DNA from: Xylona heveae TC161
Lineage: Eukaryota > Ascomycota > Xylonomycetes > Xylonales > Xylonaceae
NCBI RefSeq assembly: GCF_001619985.1
Contig: NW_017264198.1
Span: 248,001 to 312,000 of the forward strand
DNA length: 64,000 nt
Direction of reading: 5' to 3'
Shown: positions 10,420-22,487 of the stretch, piece after piece
Numbering within the stretch: position 1 is the stretch's first letter
How the letters are laid out: every line of letters starts with the position of its first letter
Position numbers and translations under genes: made by a program
The notes under the pieces: generated by a model
Seen by the model: the letters and a program-made list of their open reading frames with translations, nothing else
The model's database searches: none
Told to the model about the DNA's origin: nothing

Positions 10420-13320
10420 TCAAAGCTCCTCCTCTTCACGCGAGTGGCTATTACCCGCCGACAATAGAGAAAAGTCTGTCCATGAAATGACGCTCTTGTC
10501 GCCAGTATATAATGTAGCCAAGGCCGCTCGGTACGCGTCCCGGCGATCTTCTAGCCGGGATGGAGATATAGGTCCCTCGCTATCATCTGCATCGTCGTCT
10601 AAATGAGAGATGCTTGATTGCGAGTCGTCGATGAGATTCGGTGGCGCTGAGGACGATCCAGGAAATGGCTGGTAGAGGGGAGATGCTTGGTTTTGAGATG
10701 TAGATGTTGTAATTTCAGGATGTTGAAGGGAAGGGGATTGAGCACTTGATAAATCAGGATTGAGCGTTTCCTCAATGGTAAAATTGATATTTGATGTCTC
10801 CGCGGAGCGTGTTTGAACCTGATTTTCAGGTCGAGATTCAGGCGCAGGAGTGGCACGTTGAATGTTTGGTAGAGAAGTAGAAGAAGAAGGAACAAAGTCT
10901 TGCCGGACATGAGTAGACTTCTGTCGACGAAGGTGCGGCGGGCTGGCTCTCCGGGTCACGGACGGCTCTATGGATGATGACACATCACTGGCCGATTCTC
11001 CTGCGGGTGTCTCTGCCCTCTTACGACCCATGCGGCTCTTGAGTGCTTTCTGAATGGCGTGTAAGCGCTGATTGCGTTCTCTTACTGCCTGTGTTTCAGA
11101 CAATGTCGGTTCATTACTGGTGGCGTTGCCGTGTTGAGCAGCTTCGGGAAGGATTGCAGGATCGTTAAGGTTTATTTGCGTGGGTGTAAGAAGGTCGACA
11201 TTGTGAGGAAGTAGGGAAGTGGCGTTCTGCTCATGTTCCTGTGACGCTGCTGGGCTGGCCTCTGTTGTTTGGGTTCGTTGGCTGTGTGGAGAGATTGCGA
11301 CGTCCTGACTACTTTCCTCGAGTCTCTGGCGTTTTTTAACCCTCCCGACCCCCCGTGACTCTTGAGCAGCGAGCATTTCCTGATCGTGGCTGAATTCGTT
11401 GCCGGAACATAAATGGCCAAAAAGGGACTGCATGCTGAGACTGCTGTTCCATTGCTCTTCTTCAACAACTGTGCATGGATAGATATCCTTTGGATGAAAA
11501 GCTTCCACGAGGTGGCAAAGCTCCTCGTACGAGGAATGCCGTGAGTAAGGGAATGTCTAAGTGGCATGCAACGTCAGAGAGATGTGGCAAGAAAGAAAAG
11601 AAGCCTCTACTTACAATTCTTCGTGGCAGAATCTTAACATCGTGCTTTGGTGTGACGTCTGATGTCCGATTTTCAGCAGATTTGTTGTTTGTTTCTTCTT
11701 CTTCTGCCTCTTTGACGAGAAGCTCAATTAATTCTGTCAACGGGATCGTGTTTTCTTTGTTCAAGAGCCCAGCCTCGAGAGACAGCACTTGACGCGTCGA
11801 GAGCATCGCTTTCGATATCAAGGAGCACACCCTAGCAAACGCTTCCACATCGTGTACTTGAGTTTTACAGAGATTCATGAGGGAACCGACGGCTGTGGTA
11901 TCGCTGAGCTCCAGTTCGTGCACCTGTAGTAAATCGCCCTGGCCGCCGCCAGCTCCAACTTCCGGAAGTTCGAGCCCATTCCCTAAACGCGAAATTATCG
12001 GTATAATATGCACGACATCACTAGACATCACTGTAGAACAAGCCATGCCTCTCTCGCAGCCATGGAGTCGCACGGTAGGGTCGCTGGTCAGGCAACCGGG
12101 GTGATGCCGGTTGCCGCACTTAAACCCAGCCAATGCGAAAGCCTCTGGTATTGGAGCACCTTCACCGCTAGCTGTGAGGGACTTGTAAAGTCTCATTTTG
12201 TAGCTATCGACATGCATCTAGAGATACGAGTAGTCAGTGATTTAATTTTAAGGGATACGGAATAGAAGTGAGCATCTACTGGAGATCTGAGAGCACTGGT
12301 CAGCGCAACCCATACTTGTTCATAACCAAACGTCCAAGAATTAAAATGAAAAATTGTCTCCTCCGGATACTGCGCTATCCTTGTGAGCAATTCTTGGAGG
12401 CCCTCGCCCTTTGTAGGAAAGGAGCAGTATATATCTGCTTTGGTAGCAAACGTGGTGTCAAGGTATATTTTATCTAGCCGGCGGCTTCCCAAAGTGTATG
12501 GAAGCAGAATAGGATTCCGCGTAAGCGTATTAACCCACCAGGGTTCAGCTGTGCATACCAACTCAGTTTCCAAATACCCCGTTGGGTCATGCGGGGGATC
12601 CTACCTCGAATGTCTCCGGTATAAAGAACTGCTTTCCCCTCACCCTCAATTAGGAACATTACAGCCCCGACACAATGGTTGGCCTCGTTGCCGTCAGGCA
12701 ATCTCATTCCTCTCAGTAGGCACAGGCTCCACTTACATCGAAGAGCGTCACGCGGATTTCTCTTCCCGGTGACAATTCCAAACATGTTGGTGTTTCCAAC
12801 GGTATGGACTTCTGCAGAACATTAGAACTTTATCCTCAATTTGCTCATAAATATGTTGCTACGCACAAGAAGATTCTTCAGATTTTTATAATGCTGCTTG
12901 CGACATTCGAGGATGCCCTTGGCAAAATTCATGCGATGGGGATACTTTTCCAAGCGTAGCAACAACTGAATTACTGTGCGTCAGCAAATGGGGATGGTAA
13001 AGTTTTTTTTGGCGCTTATTCATACTTCTCTGGTAGCAGCGGAGCAGTAAATAAATGGAGCTTTGAGAGACTCCAGCCCCAAGAGATGATCACTGTGGAC
13101 ATGGCTAAGGAAACAAACCAATGGCGGCGTTACACCCGTAATGGTTCGAAAATAATCGACTGGGAACTCAACCTCAGCATAAGGAGATTATTGCTCTCAA
13201 ATTCTGCGTCAAACAGACTTACTCCTAATCTCAGGAAACTCTTGATCTTCAATTAGCTTTGCGTTGGAGGATAAATATACGTTGTACTGTACCAGCGACA
13301 AGACCCTTGAAGGTCGACAT
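10420..13320 (-). CDS. Artemis/SNM1-type DNA repair nuclease (metallo-beta-lactamase, beta-CASP)
   Basis: Nine exons: 13293-13320, 13223-13240, 13026-13159, 12867-12965, 12737-12811, 12605-12683, 12280-12548, 11615-12217, 10420-11556, giving 813 residues. The start MSTFKGLVAEFPEIRIDYF resembles Artemis and leaves no room for the long N-terminal extension of yeast Pso2. The metal-binding motif HVHSDH is at residues 35-40, NHCVGAVMF at 120-128 and YTGDIR at 139-144. The beta-CASP part includes YLDTTF and, opening the last exon, TFPYSRHSSYEEL. Family members are 5' exonucleases or structure-specific endonucleases acting in end joining and crosslink repair in the nucleus. The C-terminal 340 residues are Ser/Gln/Pro-rich and likely disordered, probably a regulatory tail. 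Exon 2 is only 18 nt. The exon 1-2 junction (GT donor at 13292) is the least certain part. Confidence 0.88.
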
Positions 13321-15660
13321 GACCGAAAGTTAGGTATCATTCGTCATTCGCCTCTTCCTATTCCCTGCCATGTATGCATAAGGGCTTATTCATAGACCGA
13401 AACAGGCACGGACCCCAGGCTGAGTCCCATCAAGAGGCGTCATGGACGCATCAATATTTAATATAACATATGTATACCATCATTGGTCGATGGAGGAAAC
13501 AGTGATGCTGCGGTCCAATAATCTACGAGCAGATTCTTTGACGAGGTTAATCGTTCCGTAGGCATAAAGTTGGGCTGGTGGGGGATAAGGACTACGGCAC
13601 GGTCCGAGACAAGACTCTAACGGTGCGGCGAAGCATCTTGCAGCCCACAAGGCAACCGACCATTGGCACTCGCAAGGTCGCATTTCTCTGATATTATGGG
13701 GGATCATTTATTGCTCTCATATTCATGATTGATTCATGTTTTCTCATCGGGGATTCAGAAGCAGAAGATGACAACGGTCAATCGAAAGACACGAGAAGTG
13801 ATTGGTCGTTTAGCGTGTTTGAGCAAGGCGAGGGTTAACCAAGTGCTAGATACTCGTACACAGCACTGACGACACATATCATCTGACGCGTTTCTGTATT
13901 CGATTTCAATCCAAGGAAAAGACATGCAAGTCTTTGCGGTTTCGCCCCTTGTGCCCCCTGATTGCAGGGCTATAACGGAGAAAGCGAAGATACAGACCAT
14001 CGTGACTTCAGCATTGCTTCGGGGCTACAGAGGTAATGATTTGTTACAGGACACCGCCGTTGATAAGCCTGCCCGGTTCCTGCTGTGTGCTGCAGATTTG
14101 TTTAGACTCGCGCCGAGCAGATTAGCTGCAAAGATGAAGGCGGATGGCTTGTCCGCCCAGGTCCGGGACATGTGCTCCATGGCTTCTGATTGGGGGGTTT
14201 GGTGAGACCGAGAACCCTTGAATGGCGCTGGGATTCGGCAGAATTTGGATCATCATTTGTGACTCTTGGGCTGCGCTGCCACAGCGTGACACACCACACA
14301 CCTTACATGGCATTGCTTGAGTGAGTCTGCAGCTTATCCTGCATTTGCAGTACGTGAGTCTCATGGAAACCGTGGTCCGTCTTGTGTGTGACAACGGCGC
14401 TCCCCTTTTGGCAGGGATTATATTGTCGAAGAAGGGGCAAACAACTAATACTCTTTGATGCCTTCGTGCAGAAAAAAATGATATGCCTGTCCATGGCAAA
14501 AATTCGGTCGACGGCAGAGCCGCTAGAGCCCAGAAAAAAAAAAGCCGCGCTTGATAATTGCAAATGCATCGGGCTATTACCACATACCGAGCCACCCCAC
14601 TTCCTGCAACATCCTGGTTAGGAGTCAAACCGCCCGACCGGTATAATCGAGCCGATTACGATAACAAATCTTCTCTTTCTAGCCATGAATGAGGATTTCT
14701 CAGCTCCTGCCAAGCTGGATGAAGCGGGCCAGAAAGTTCTGGCAAAAAGATGGCAAATCTAAGGGTCAATATCGGGTCAATACGTGTCTCCAAGCAGCCT
14801 TCGAGTCTCCAGAGCCTCGTTGCCCACTGTGCTTATTGCGTGCATTAAAGTTTCCAGGTCCCCTGTATTATCTTCAAGTCCTTTGTTGCTATTTGCTATC
14901 GGAGATGGGTTTAGTGCTCTTTGTGCCTCATGCTGCGTCCATCATCTCTTGATCCACCCAGCCAACATTCATGGCAAGTGCAAGGTGGGACTGGTGCCCA
15001 GCAAGCAAACGGGAAGTGGGCTGCGTCTTGTCTGTTTTACCCGTCGTACTAGAGGAACTAGCAATAATTAATCGAAACGAAAAAACTCGTCTTCTCCATG
15101 GGCTATATAAATAGGTAATCATAACCGCGCTGTTCCCTCGCGTACCTGAGACTAAAAGGGGACCCTTTCCCCCCTTCGAAACAAACGAAAGAGCATATAT
15201 AGTAGCATCACAACATTCCTGCAAAGGACGTGACACGACGAGGAACCTGTGAGGGCCCAACAACAACAATAAAGTTGGCCACTTTCAGCAGTGACCCGTG
15301 CCTTTGTTTAGTCGCATTTCCTCCGGCAGTGTGACACGCCAAACGAGTCATTTGGCTGCCAATATTGATCATCGCTATCGACACTCTCTCCTCGCATCAT
15401 TTAACAAACAAACTGCCGCTACTCAATCTTCCTCTTAACCGCCCCCCTCGTCCTTTATTTCTCCGGACCAGTGGCAAGAGCAGAGCCTCCTCAGACTCTT
15501 AGAGCAGCCAGTCATAGTCACTTTAAGGGCTCTCTCTTTTTTTCCTTACACCTTGTCCGACAAAAGCCCAAGCACTGCTGGCACACAGCCCGTCTGATTC
15601 GACGGGGCAGAATCCTCAGAACTCAAACCCTTAAATAACGCGAACTACTCGATCGGCATC
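13321..15660. other. intergenic region, no gene recognised
   Basis: About 2.3 kb between the divergent Artemis-like gene and the next plus-strand gene. Several open frames of 60-170 codons occur on both strands (for example 13924-14205 plus, 14122-14628 minus), but they overlap one another and show no domain, conserved motif or sensible splice partner. A TATATAA box is at 15104-15110. The 200 bases before 15661 are pyrimidine-rich, like a leader. Confidence 0.55.
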
Positions 15661-16689
15661 ATGCGTCGAAACATCCCTCTTCCCCAACTAGTCTACAATC
15701 ATCTATTTCCCAACCCACGACCAGCAGACCCTTCGTCGTTTTCCGCACACGTCAGTCGCAACATCGTACCTGAAGTGCGTTTGGAGACGACCACATTCTA
15801 TGGCGCTCTCGACAGCACAGAGGCTCGCTACCCTGGGCTCAACTACTCCTATGGGCCTCATCGCATGCGACTACGTCGGTTTCCGTGGCATCGACGACTA
15901 TTCCGAGCCTTTGACGAGCTTGGGCTCACGGAATCCGAAATCGCGAGTCTGTGTCGATGGGAGGGCACCAAATGGGCTCGAGAACGGTACGAAAAGGAAG
16001 AAGGCGTCATCGTTCGAGATACGACTGGCGACGAAATCAAACCTTGGGTTCGGCCTCAGAGCCCTTGTGCATCCGCTTCTGCATCTGCAAATCCAACTTC
16101 CATGTCTTTATTATATGAGACACCAAGCGTTTTAGAAGCCTGCCCTCTAGCCAGGTCCATGCAGACTACAAACCCCGCGCAGAGCGCTGTCAGCCATACA
16201 GAAACCCAGGTAGATCGGCCTATTGTGGACGCCCCAGAGTCTACTACACATACAGGGACATATCTATCATACACATCTCCTTTTCTCATGTCCACCACTC
16301 CCAACACAGACAGAAGCACAAATACAAGCGCAGTCCCAATCGATCGCCCCGAGCCCGTGGCCCAGCCAGAGGGCATGCTCAGCGAAAGCGAACAAGACGA
16401 AGACGATAACGACGACAACGATGATGACGACGGAGAGTTGGAAAGCGTCGGCGTCGAGCTGAATCGCCGTCTCCTCGCTGCGGCCGCCGCACGCGAGCGA
16501 GGCGCCGATGTCGTTGTGATGGACGAAGCATGGGAACAGTGGCTCAAAGATGCCGCTGAGCGAGGCGTGCTGGGCGATCTCAGCAGCGGCTTACGCGTCG
16601 GTCAGGCGTTCCCTCCTCTGCGAGCCACCGTGACTACCATACATGAGGCGGCGGTACCTCCTGTCAGATCTGCCGGTTTGGGCTCGTAG
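15661..16689 (+). CDS. hypothetical acidic protein, no family recognised
   Basis: A single uninterrupted frame of 342 codons starting MRRNIPLPQLVYNHLFPN. The first 130 residues look globular and structured (for example HRMRLRRFPWHRRLFRAFDE and LGLTESEIASLCRWEG). A Ser/Thr/Pro-rich linker follows, then an Asp/Glu tract at about residues 240-260 (EQDEDDNDDNDDDDGELE). The last part looks helical (LNRRLLAAAAARERGADVV, EAWEQWLKDAAERG). No signal peptide or membrane segment is seen. The structured N-terminus and codon use favour a real gene. I do not recognise a function; similar proteins may exist only in Eurotiomycetes. The neighbouring DNA repair gene and Pam18 do not suggest a role. Confidence 0.75.
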   Translation: MRRNIPLPQLVYNHLFPNPRPADPSSFSAHVSRNIVPEVRLETTTFYGALDSTEARYPGLNYSYGPHRMRLRRFPWHRRLFRAFDELGLTESEIASLCRWEGTKWARERYEKEEGVIVRDTTGDEIKPWVRPQSPCASASASANPTSMSLLYETPSVLEACPLARSMQTTNPAQSAVSHTETQVDRPIVDAPESTTHTGTYLSYTSPFLMSTTPNTDRSTNTSAVPIDRPEPVAQPEGMLSESEQDEDDNDDNDDDDGELESVGVELNRRLLAAAAARERGADVVVMDEAWEQWLKDAAERGVLGDLSSGLRVGQAFPPLRATVTTIHEAAVPPVRSAGLGS

Positions 16690-18180
16690 ACGCCAGGAAA
16701 GCGATAACATCGGGATTCAAAATCGTTCTCTGAAAGCTAAGACCTGTATAAGCCGTGGTTCGCTTCCTTCATGACAGTATGGCGTTCTTTTTTTCTCCCC
16801 CTTTGATCGAACCTTTTCTCTCTTTCCTAGTCCACGCTTTCCTTCCAGCACATTCTCTGCTTCCTTTTCCAGCTTGTTGCTTTTTCACCCTTTCCTCCCT
16901 TCACATTGCGAGCTCTCCGTTTTTTCTTTTCCTCTTCACGTTACGAGCTCTTCTACACTTCTTGCTTTGTTCTACTGCTCGTTGCATGGCCAGCGATTGG
17001 CGTTGGGATATTGCGGATCTGGATCCGGATTTCGGAGTCAAATTGCGTTTCCGGGGGGGTTTTTTTTTTTTTTTCTTTTTCCTTTCTTTTCTCTCTTCTT
17101 CTTTTGCTTATTTTGCGAGGTAGGAGACTCGTGGACCGCGGAGCAATGCATGGATGAGACACTATTCGCGGGCATTGCGCGCTTGATGGAATTAAAAAAG
17201 AGATTGACATAGGGGTGGTACTCTTTTTTCGGTTGAAAAAACAATGCATTCACTCATTTACATACTGATTTTCTCAAATGATTTGACATATTTGGCCATC
17301 AAACAGTTGAAATGTGCGTTCATAGAGCCTGTAGAAGATGAGTGATCACGAGTTCATTGCGGTAAAAAGCGCTGGAAAGTCCCTGAGTCAATGAGAAGTA
17401 AAAGTTGATTGGGAGGTAAAAATTGATTGGAACTATACTAATGCATAGTATGTGATGACGGATAAATAATACAAATGACTATGCAAGAGAAGCTAGCCAT
17501 ATCCTAAAACGCCCTGCTTCAAATGAGTTCCCCTAATTTGATCCGCTAGATGTGATGATGATAATAAGAGAACAGGTAGATGTGGGAAAAAGCGGCACCT
17601 GTGAGAATGCTGAGATGGAGGCATAGAGAAAATAGAGAATCGGCCTCCCATTTGGGAAAGGGACGTGTCCTCCTGAACAGCAGCAAAGGGATAAGTGGGG
17701 ATGAGGGATAAAAGTACAATGTGAATATGTGAAATGCGCCGGAGGGAGAAGAGAGGCGTTTTCGAAGGAGATGAGCGGAACAGAATATGTGTAACTGGAG
17801 AGTCGGCAGCATTCCGCTGGGAATCGAGGCTTGTTGGAGACAAATGATGAAGGGATAGCGTGAAAGATGAAGCGATGTCAAGAAAGTCGAACGGTTCAGC
17901 AGATCGAATGCGACACGGGATCCCTTTTCGGCATCGTGATATTGCGTTGTCGAGGTCGGTTGTTGAGGGAATCCAGAGAGGGATCGAGTGCTCGACTCTC
18001 ATCAAGGATATGAAAGCGAAGTCTGCTGAATCGTAGCCGTAGCTTCATTTTCAAATACCCTCAATGGGCCCGCGTCGGAAGGGAACCCCGTATCCATCCG
18101 CTTCCAATATTATTTCCAGTTCTCGATTTTGAACGTCTCGGCCTCCGTGCACGCCCCCTTTGTCATTAACCGCGCGCATT
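16690..18180. other. convergent intergenic region with strong pyrimidine bias
   Basis: This 1.5 kb lies between the hypothetical gene and the 3' end of the Pam18 gene. The stretch 16770-17110 is almost entirely C/T on the plus strand and includes a G7T14 run at 17053-17073. A 167-codon minus-strand frame (17493-18002, first ATG at 18002) has low-complexity Ser/Leu/His content and no recognisable domain. I do not call it a gene. Confidence 0.5.
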
Positions 18181-18848
18181 TTATGAAGTCTCCTTCTCAA
18201 GGAACTCCTTGGCTTCGTTGATCTTGGTGGCAAGGTAGGGGCTTCCACCTCGGTCAGGGTGGTTGAGCAACATGAGCTGTCGGTGCTTCTTTCGGAGGAT
18301 TTCTCTTGTAACGCCGCGTTCACTGAAATTAGAAAACCATTAGTGAATGAAATGATCCAAGCCTCCGCACGATTCAGGAGTGAGGTTCGAAAACTTCATT
18401 GTGGGAGAAGGGATGCTAAGAGTGTGTTTATTTGAAAGGTCTCCACTTACTTGAGTGAGAGAATCAAAGCAGCCTCTTTGCGGTGCATCTTTGGCGCAAA
18501 GCCACCTAGAATACGACACATCAGCATCAGCGATATTCTCTCAAATTTCTCCCTCCATTTGTATACAAATCCCTAAACTTTAAAACATCAGGAAGTATCT
18601 GTAAACACACCTTTGTAGAAAGTCTGGCCAAGGGCACCAGCGGCGCCACGAGATCTACGAAGGGCAACGAGACCCGCACGACCCTATGACAATTGCAGGT
18701 CAGCATGACAATATCATGACTGAGAAAAGAATCACCGAATCCGAGCAAAATGAAGTGTCGGGCAAAAATCAATGCATTCTCGTCAGGTAGGACGTACGAA
18801 GAAGGCGGCCGCGGCCAAACCAGCGCCGATGGCAATAACGGAGGACAT
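18181..18848 (-). CDS. PAM18: mitochondrial import motor J-protein Pam18/Tim14
   Basis: Four exons: 18798-18848, 18611-18683, 18451-18505, 18181-18322, giving 106 residues, the usual fungal length for this short form. An N-terminal membrane anchor [21 protein letters not shown] is followed by a linker with [18 protein letters not shown] and a C-terminal J domain with the Hsp70-activating HPD tripeptide at residues 81-83 ([20 protein letters not shown]). The protein sits in the inner membrane and stimulates mtHsp70 at the TIM23 channel, paired with Pam16. It lies head to head with the DUF6604-like gene, 1.1 kb away. Confidence 0.95.
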
Positions 18849-19991
18849 TTGGAAGGAAATGTAAAGATATGCTCTCGTTTATGTTCTCAGATTCGAGAAG
18901 ATTATTCAACGTCGATTGAGAGTTAAGATATGCGACAAATCCGTAATAATATCGGGGATTTTGGATCGGATGGCAAAGAGATTCTTCTAGACAGACTTTC
19001 GCGCTAAGACAATCTTGTCGGGCCGGTGGCCGCCAATTGCACTTTTAGGAACTGTCAGTTACCGTATATGAGAATCGTCTGTCGGCAATATATCCGACAT
19101 CACATGACCATTTATAGCACTGATATCACCAAGTGATTGTTTGTGTAGACTTCCATCCTTTGATCCACATGTGTCTGTGACCATACGCAAAAGGTTTTGT
19201 TCTCCCAAGAATGAGTCTTCTTTACCTTCTCATGTGTCAGAGCAACCCACCTTATTTGACAGAATTCATGAGATCATGTGACCTGCGGAAGACCTTTAGC
19301 AGTTGACGCCCAAGCCGGGGGGTGAGCAAGCCATTAATTGATTGTGATGGACATCGCCCCTGATTAGGGCGGCATAACATGACATACAGAAGAAAAGGGT
19401 AAAAGATCACATCTCAAGGGCAGGATGTGGGACTAGACGTACGAGGATGCAAGTCTAGACCAATATCTATACAACTAGAGCTTATAGAGCGGCCTCGCCA
19501 GCAATTAGTAGTCTCGGAAGATACGAGTAGCAACACGATCCTCATTGCGTAGTCCTGCTTTGCCCGTCTACACAACTCAATCCTGACATCAGAACAGCTT
19601 TGTCTGTGTGTATGCTGCTATAATATACAGGGCTCTCGAATCTTTGATAAATAAGAAAATATCTTATAGCCAGGGTTTTCGCCACTTTCCCGCGTCGAGT
19701 GATGATTTGTTGATTAGGACTGCCTTTTCAAGGTTTAGTCCTGAAGAACAGACTGTCTTTCTCCTTTTCTTGCCAAAGAATTAAACTCTATACACTCACT
19801 TCTTATTCCACCCGTGGCATAGACCTGCCTCTCTACAGTTTTTGTTTGGCGTTACCATCTCTGTTTGAACAACCAATCGAGAATTGTTCAATTCATCAAG
19901 CCTACGTCATTCACAGTACATTGAACATTTCAAATCGATAAAAGGACCAACTGAGAGGCAAACTGCAACAAAGATCAACAATCCAGACAAA
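18849..19991. other. divergent promoter region
   Basis: AT-rich DNA between the divergent Pam18 and DUF6604-like genes. A CCAAT pentamer lies near 19872 in front of the latter. No coding sequence was recognised. Confidence 0.55.
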
Positions 19992-22487
19992 ATGCTGACC
20001 GCCTACTTAACAAGTAGCTATTTGCAATACAAAACGGACACAAATGTGGTGGCATCTTGGCTTGCAACGACTGCCAAAAAGCTTGGCTGTACGGTGGACC
20101 TTCTTGTAAAATCTCCAGAGGGCGAGCAAAAACACCAGCAGAAACAACCAACAGGGAGACTCAAGGGGAGAGTTAGGAAGGCAGCTCCTGAAGCATCACA
20201 CCCTCCAGAGACCGAGCGTTCCAGTCCATCCTCTAAAGCCCCAGCACGTCTAATTGCGATTCAGGACTTTGTCCGTCTTGCCGAATATATTGCGAACCAT
20301 AACAGCCCTGCAGTCACTGTACCTGAGTACTTTGTCCGTTCCATAACCCGGGCGATTGCAGTTCGACGAAGCCATGGCGAGCTAGTCTTCCACAAAGACA
20401 AACGATCCGATCAAAAGCATACTTTCTTCATCTCGATTCTAGAAAGGGTATCAGACATACTGCGTTCTCAGATACCCTCCGATCTGAAACAGCCACCGTC
20501 AAGTCCTACGGCCGATGCCAGTTCAACCAACGCGTTTGACGTTCTAGGCGTTCAAGAGCCGTCCAGACAATTTTTGCAAGCCCCAAATGTCTCTCCAACT
20601 CCCGTTCAACAGCTTCCCGATCTTAACTATGAAGCTGAGAGATTTGATGATGCCGAAGAAGCCTTTCTTGCATTTACGCTTCTTCTGACAGATTATAGCA
20701 ACCTTCGCTCAGTGATCTCCCAAACTTGGGAGGGCTATCGCCAAGGGGTTTTTGATCTGGTTGCCGCCTCTCTTACTACGGACACTGCATTGGAAATAGC
20801 TCATAGCATTGAGAAAGATGCCTAATTACTCTTTGAAAAATTGGGTGGCGCTGAGCGAATGCTTCAGCTCTATTTTCTTGATCTCTGCTCCCGCCTTGGG
20901 GAAGACCAGGATACTAAGGAGTATCCAGACGACGAAATGAACTTCCGCATCTACGAATCATCGCAGACATTCATGTTGCCCACCTATCAGATTCTGCGAG
21001 GATTTATCGACATGCTTGAACCAGATTACCTTCCGGAGTACAAACCTGGGTTCTGCGGGAAATACGATCCCGTCAGTGACCGATCAAAGAAGACAGCACG
21101 CGAAAAGTTCAGGGAAGATAAAATCCTTCTTATGGAAATACTCCCAGAGTTCTGTATGATTTGCTTGGGATTAGTGGGTGACGTCACGGAAGATGGGCTC
21201 ACCCGGGGTCTCCGGACGGCTTTCAAAACAAAAAAGATCTCGCTGTCACTTTTGCTCTCGACACAGGTTTACTTAGATATCCATCACATCTTGCGGGATG
21301 GGGTATCAAGAGGTTTTGATGATCTACAAAAGGTCGGACGGGTGATTGGCAAGTCCATTGAGTTGACATTGAAGTTTCACGAGTCGCTCCGAATCATGAA
21401 TTGGCCTCGATCAAACGATAAGGCTTTTGAGGGATTGCAACTACAGATCCATGACTGGGTTAAAAATGATGCCATGATGGAAGCAAAACGAAGGGTAGGG
21501 CGCCTCTCAGGGGACGCTTTTCAACTTTTGAGGTCTCACCCACTCTTCTGCGGCTTGTATGCATACAATCTCAAAGCGCGCTATCAAGAAATTAGCATTG
21601 TCTTTGTCAATGCCTGGGGCTCGATTTTGTATACCTGTCACTTGTACAATGCTGCGCAACAGGAGAAGCTCCTCCAGAAGGAGTGGAAGGACATGGAGAT
21701 GTTCATGCACTTGCATCGCAATGTGTTTGTGGGGAGCAAACCCGACAATCCCGAAGATTATCTCAGACGATTCTCCTTGTCTATGGGTTATTCCGCCACG
21801 GCTTTCGCCAAAAGCAAGCGCAGCAGAGAGCTGCAAGCTTCTAAGAGAGGGCCGAAGTGCATTGAAGAACTCGCACCTGTAGCGCAGATGTTCAAAGGTC
21901 GCTACTGCTACGACCTTGGCCAAATGGATCTGACAAAGGATGATTTGGAGAAAATAGTTTCCAAATCGAAGTGGAAGCAGGACGAAATTAGTGAAGGTGT
22001 TTACCAGCTTTCCCTAGATGAAACCGCAAAGGAAAATCGAGCGACGACCACACCGCAGCGTCAACTCACCCTCACAGAGCTCTTGGAACATCTTCGGAAC
22101 GCACTAGTAGGCGAGACGCTGGAACTTAATTTCGACCATTTGTTCCTGCATCGCCTTTGTTGGACGCTTCTCCGTTCAATTAATGAATCTTGTAGAGAAC
22201 AGCTCCAAGCAATTTACGGATCCGGATATCTGGGAGTAGAAAGCCAACTTCCCTTTATAGTCGGCTACATCTTCATGGCCGCAACAAATACCAAAAAACT
22301 AGGCGAACTTCTTGTGCATAAGAAGTCTGACGTGGTGACAAGCAAATTGCTAGTCGCGGCTGCCGCTCGCATGGATGGATATATTGCGCAAATTGGAACG
22401 GCGGTAATCAAATTCATGGAACTGGGGTACCGTATGCGGGTGGTAGATGAAAGTCAGTCCGAGTCAAATGAGGTTATCGCCTCTTAA
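19992..22487 (+). pseudogene. DUF6604-like fungal gene with one in-frame stop
   Basis: From ATG 19992 the frame starts MLTAYLTSSYLQYKTDTNVV and ASWLATTAKKLGC, the typical opening of the fungal DUF6604 family. It stays open for 277 codons, meets TAA at 20823-20825, then continues in the same frame for 554 more codons to 22487. The two sides join naturally (HSIEKDA, stop, LLFEKLGGAERMLQLYF), and no good GT-AG pair removes the stop. A Pro/Ser/Ala linker at about residues 50-85 precedes a conserved region (RLIAIQDFVRLAEYIAN). The second part is helical throughout. An ATG at 19884 exists, but the family start fits 19992. The molecular role of DUF6604 is unknown to me. The options are a recent null allele, stop readthrough, two separate products, or a sequencing error. 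Confidence 0.75.

Noticed and set aside
16755-17212. Phe/Leu-rich open frames resembling membrane proteins
   Set aside because: Translation of a pyrimidine tract gives Phe/Ser/Leu automatically; no start context or conservation.
17493-18002. Minus-strand open frame of 167-170 codons
   Set aside because: It arises from the composition-biased region; Ser/Leu/His low complexity, no domain, no splice partners.
20708-20863. A possible intron removing the TAA in the DUF6604-like gene (CTAAT branch-like sequence, CAG at 20861-20863)
   Set aside because: No consensus GT donor lies upstream at a suitable distance, and the removed codons look like conserved coding sequence.
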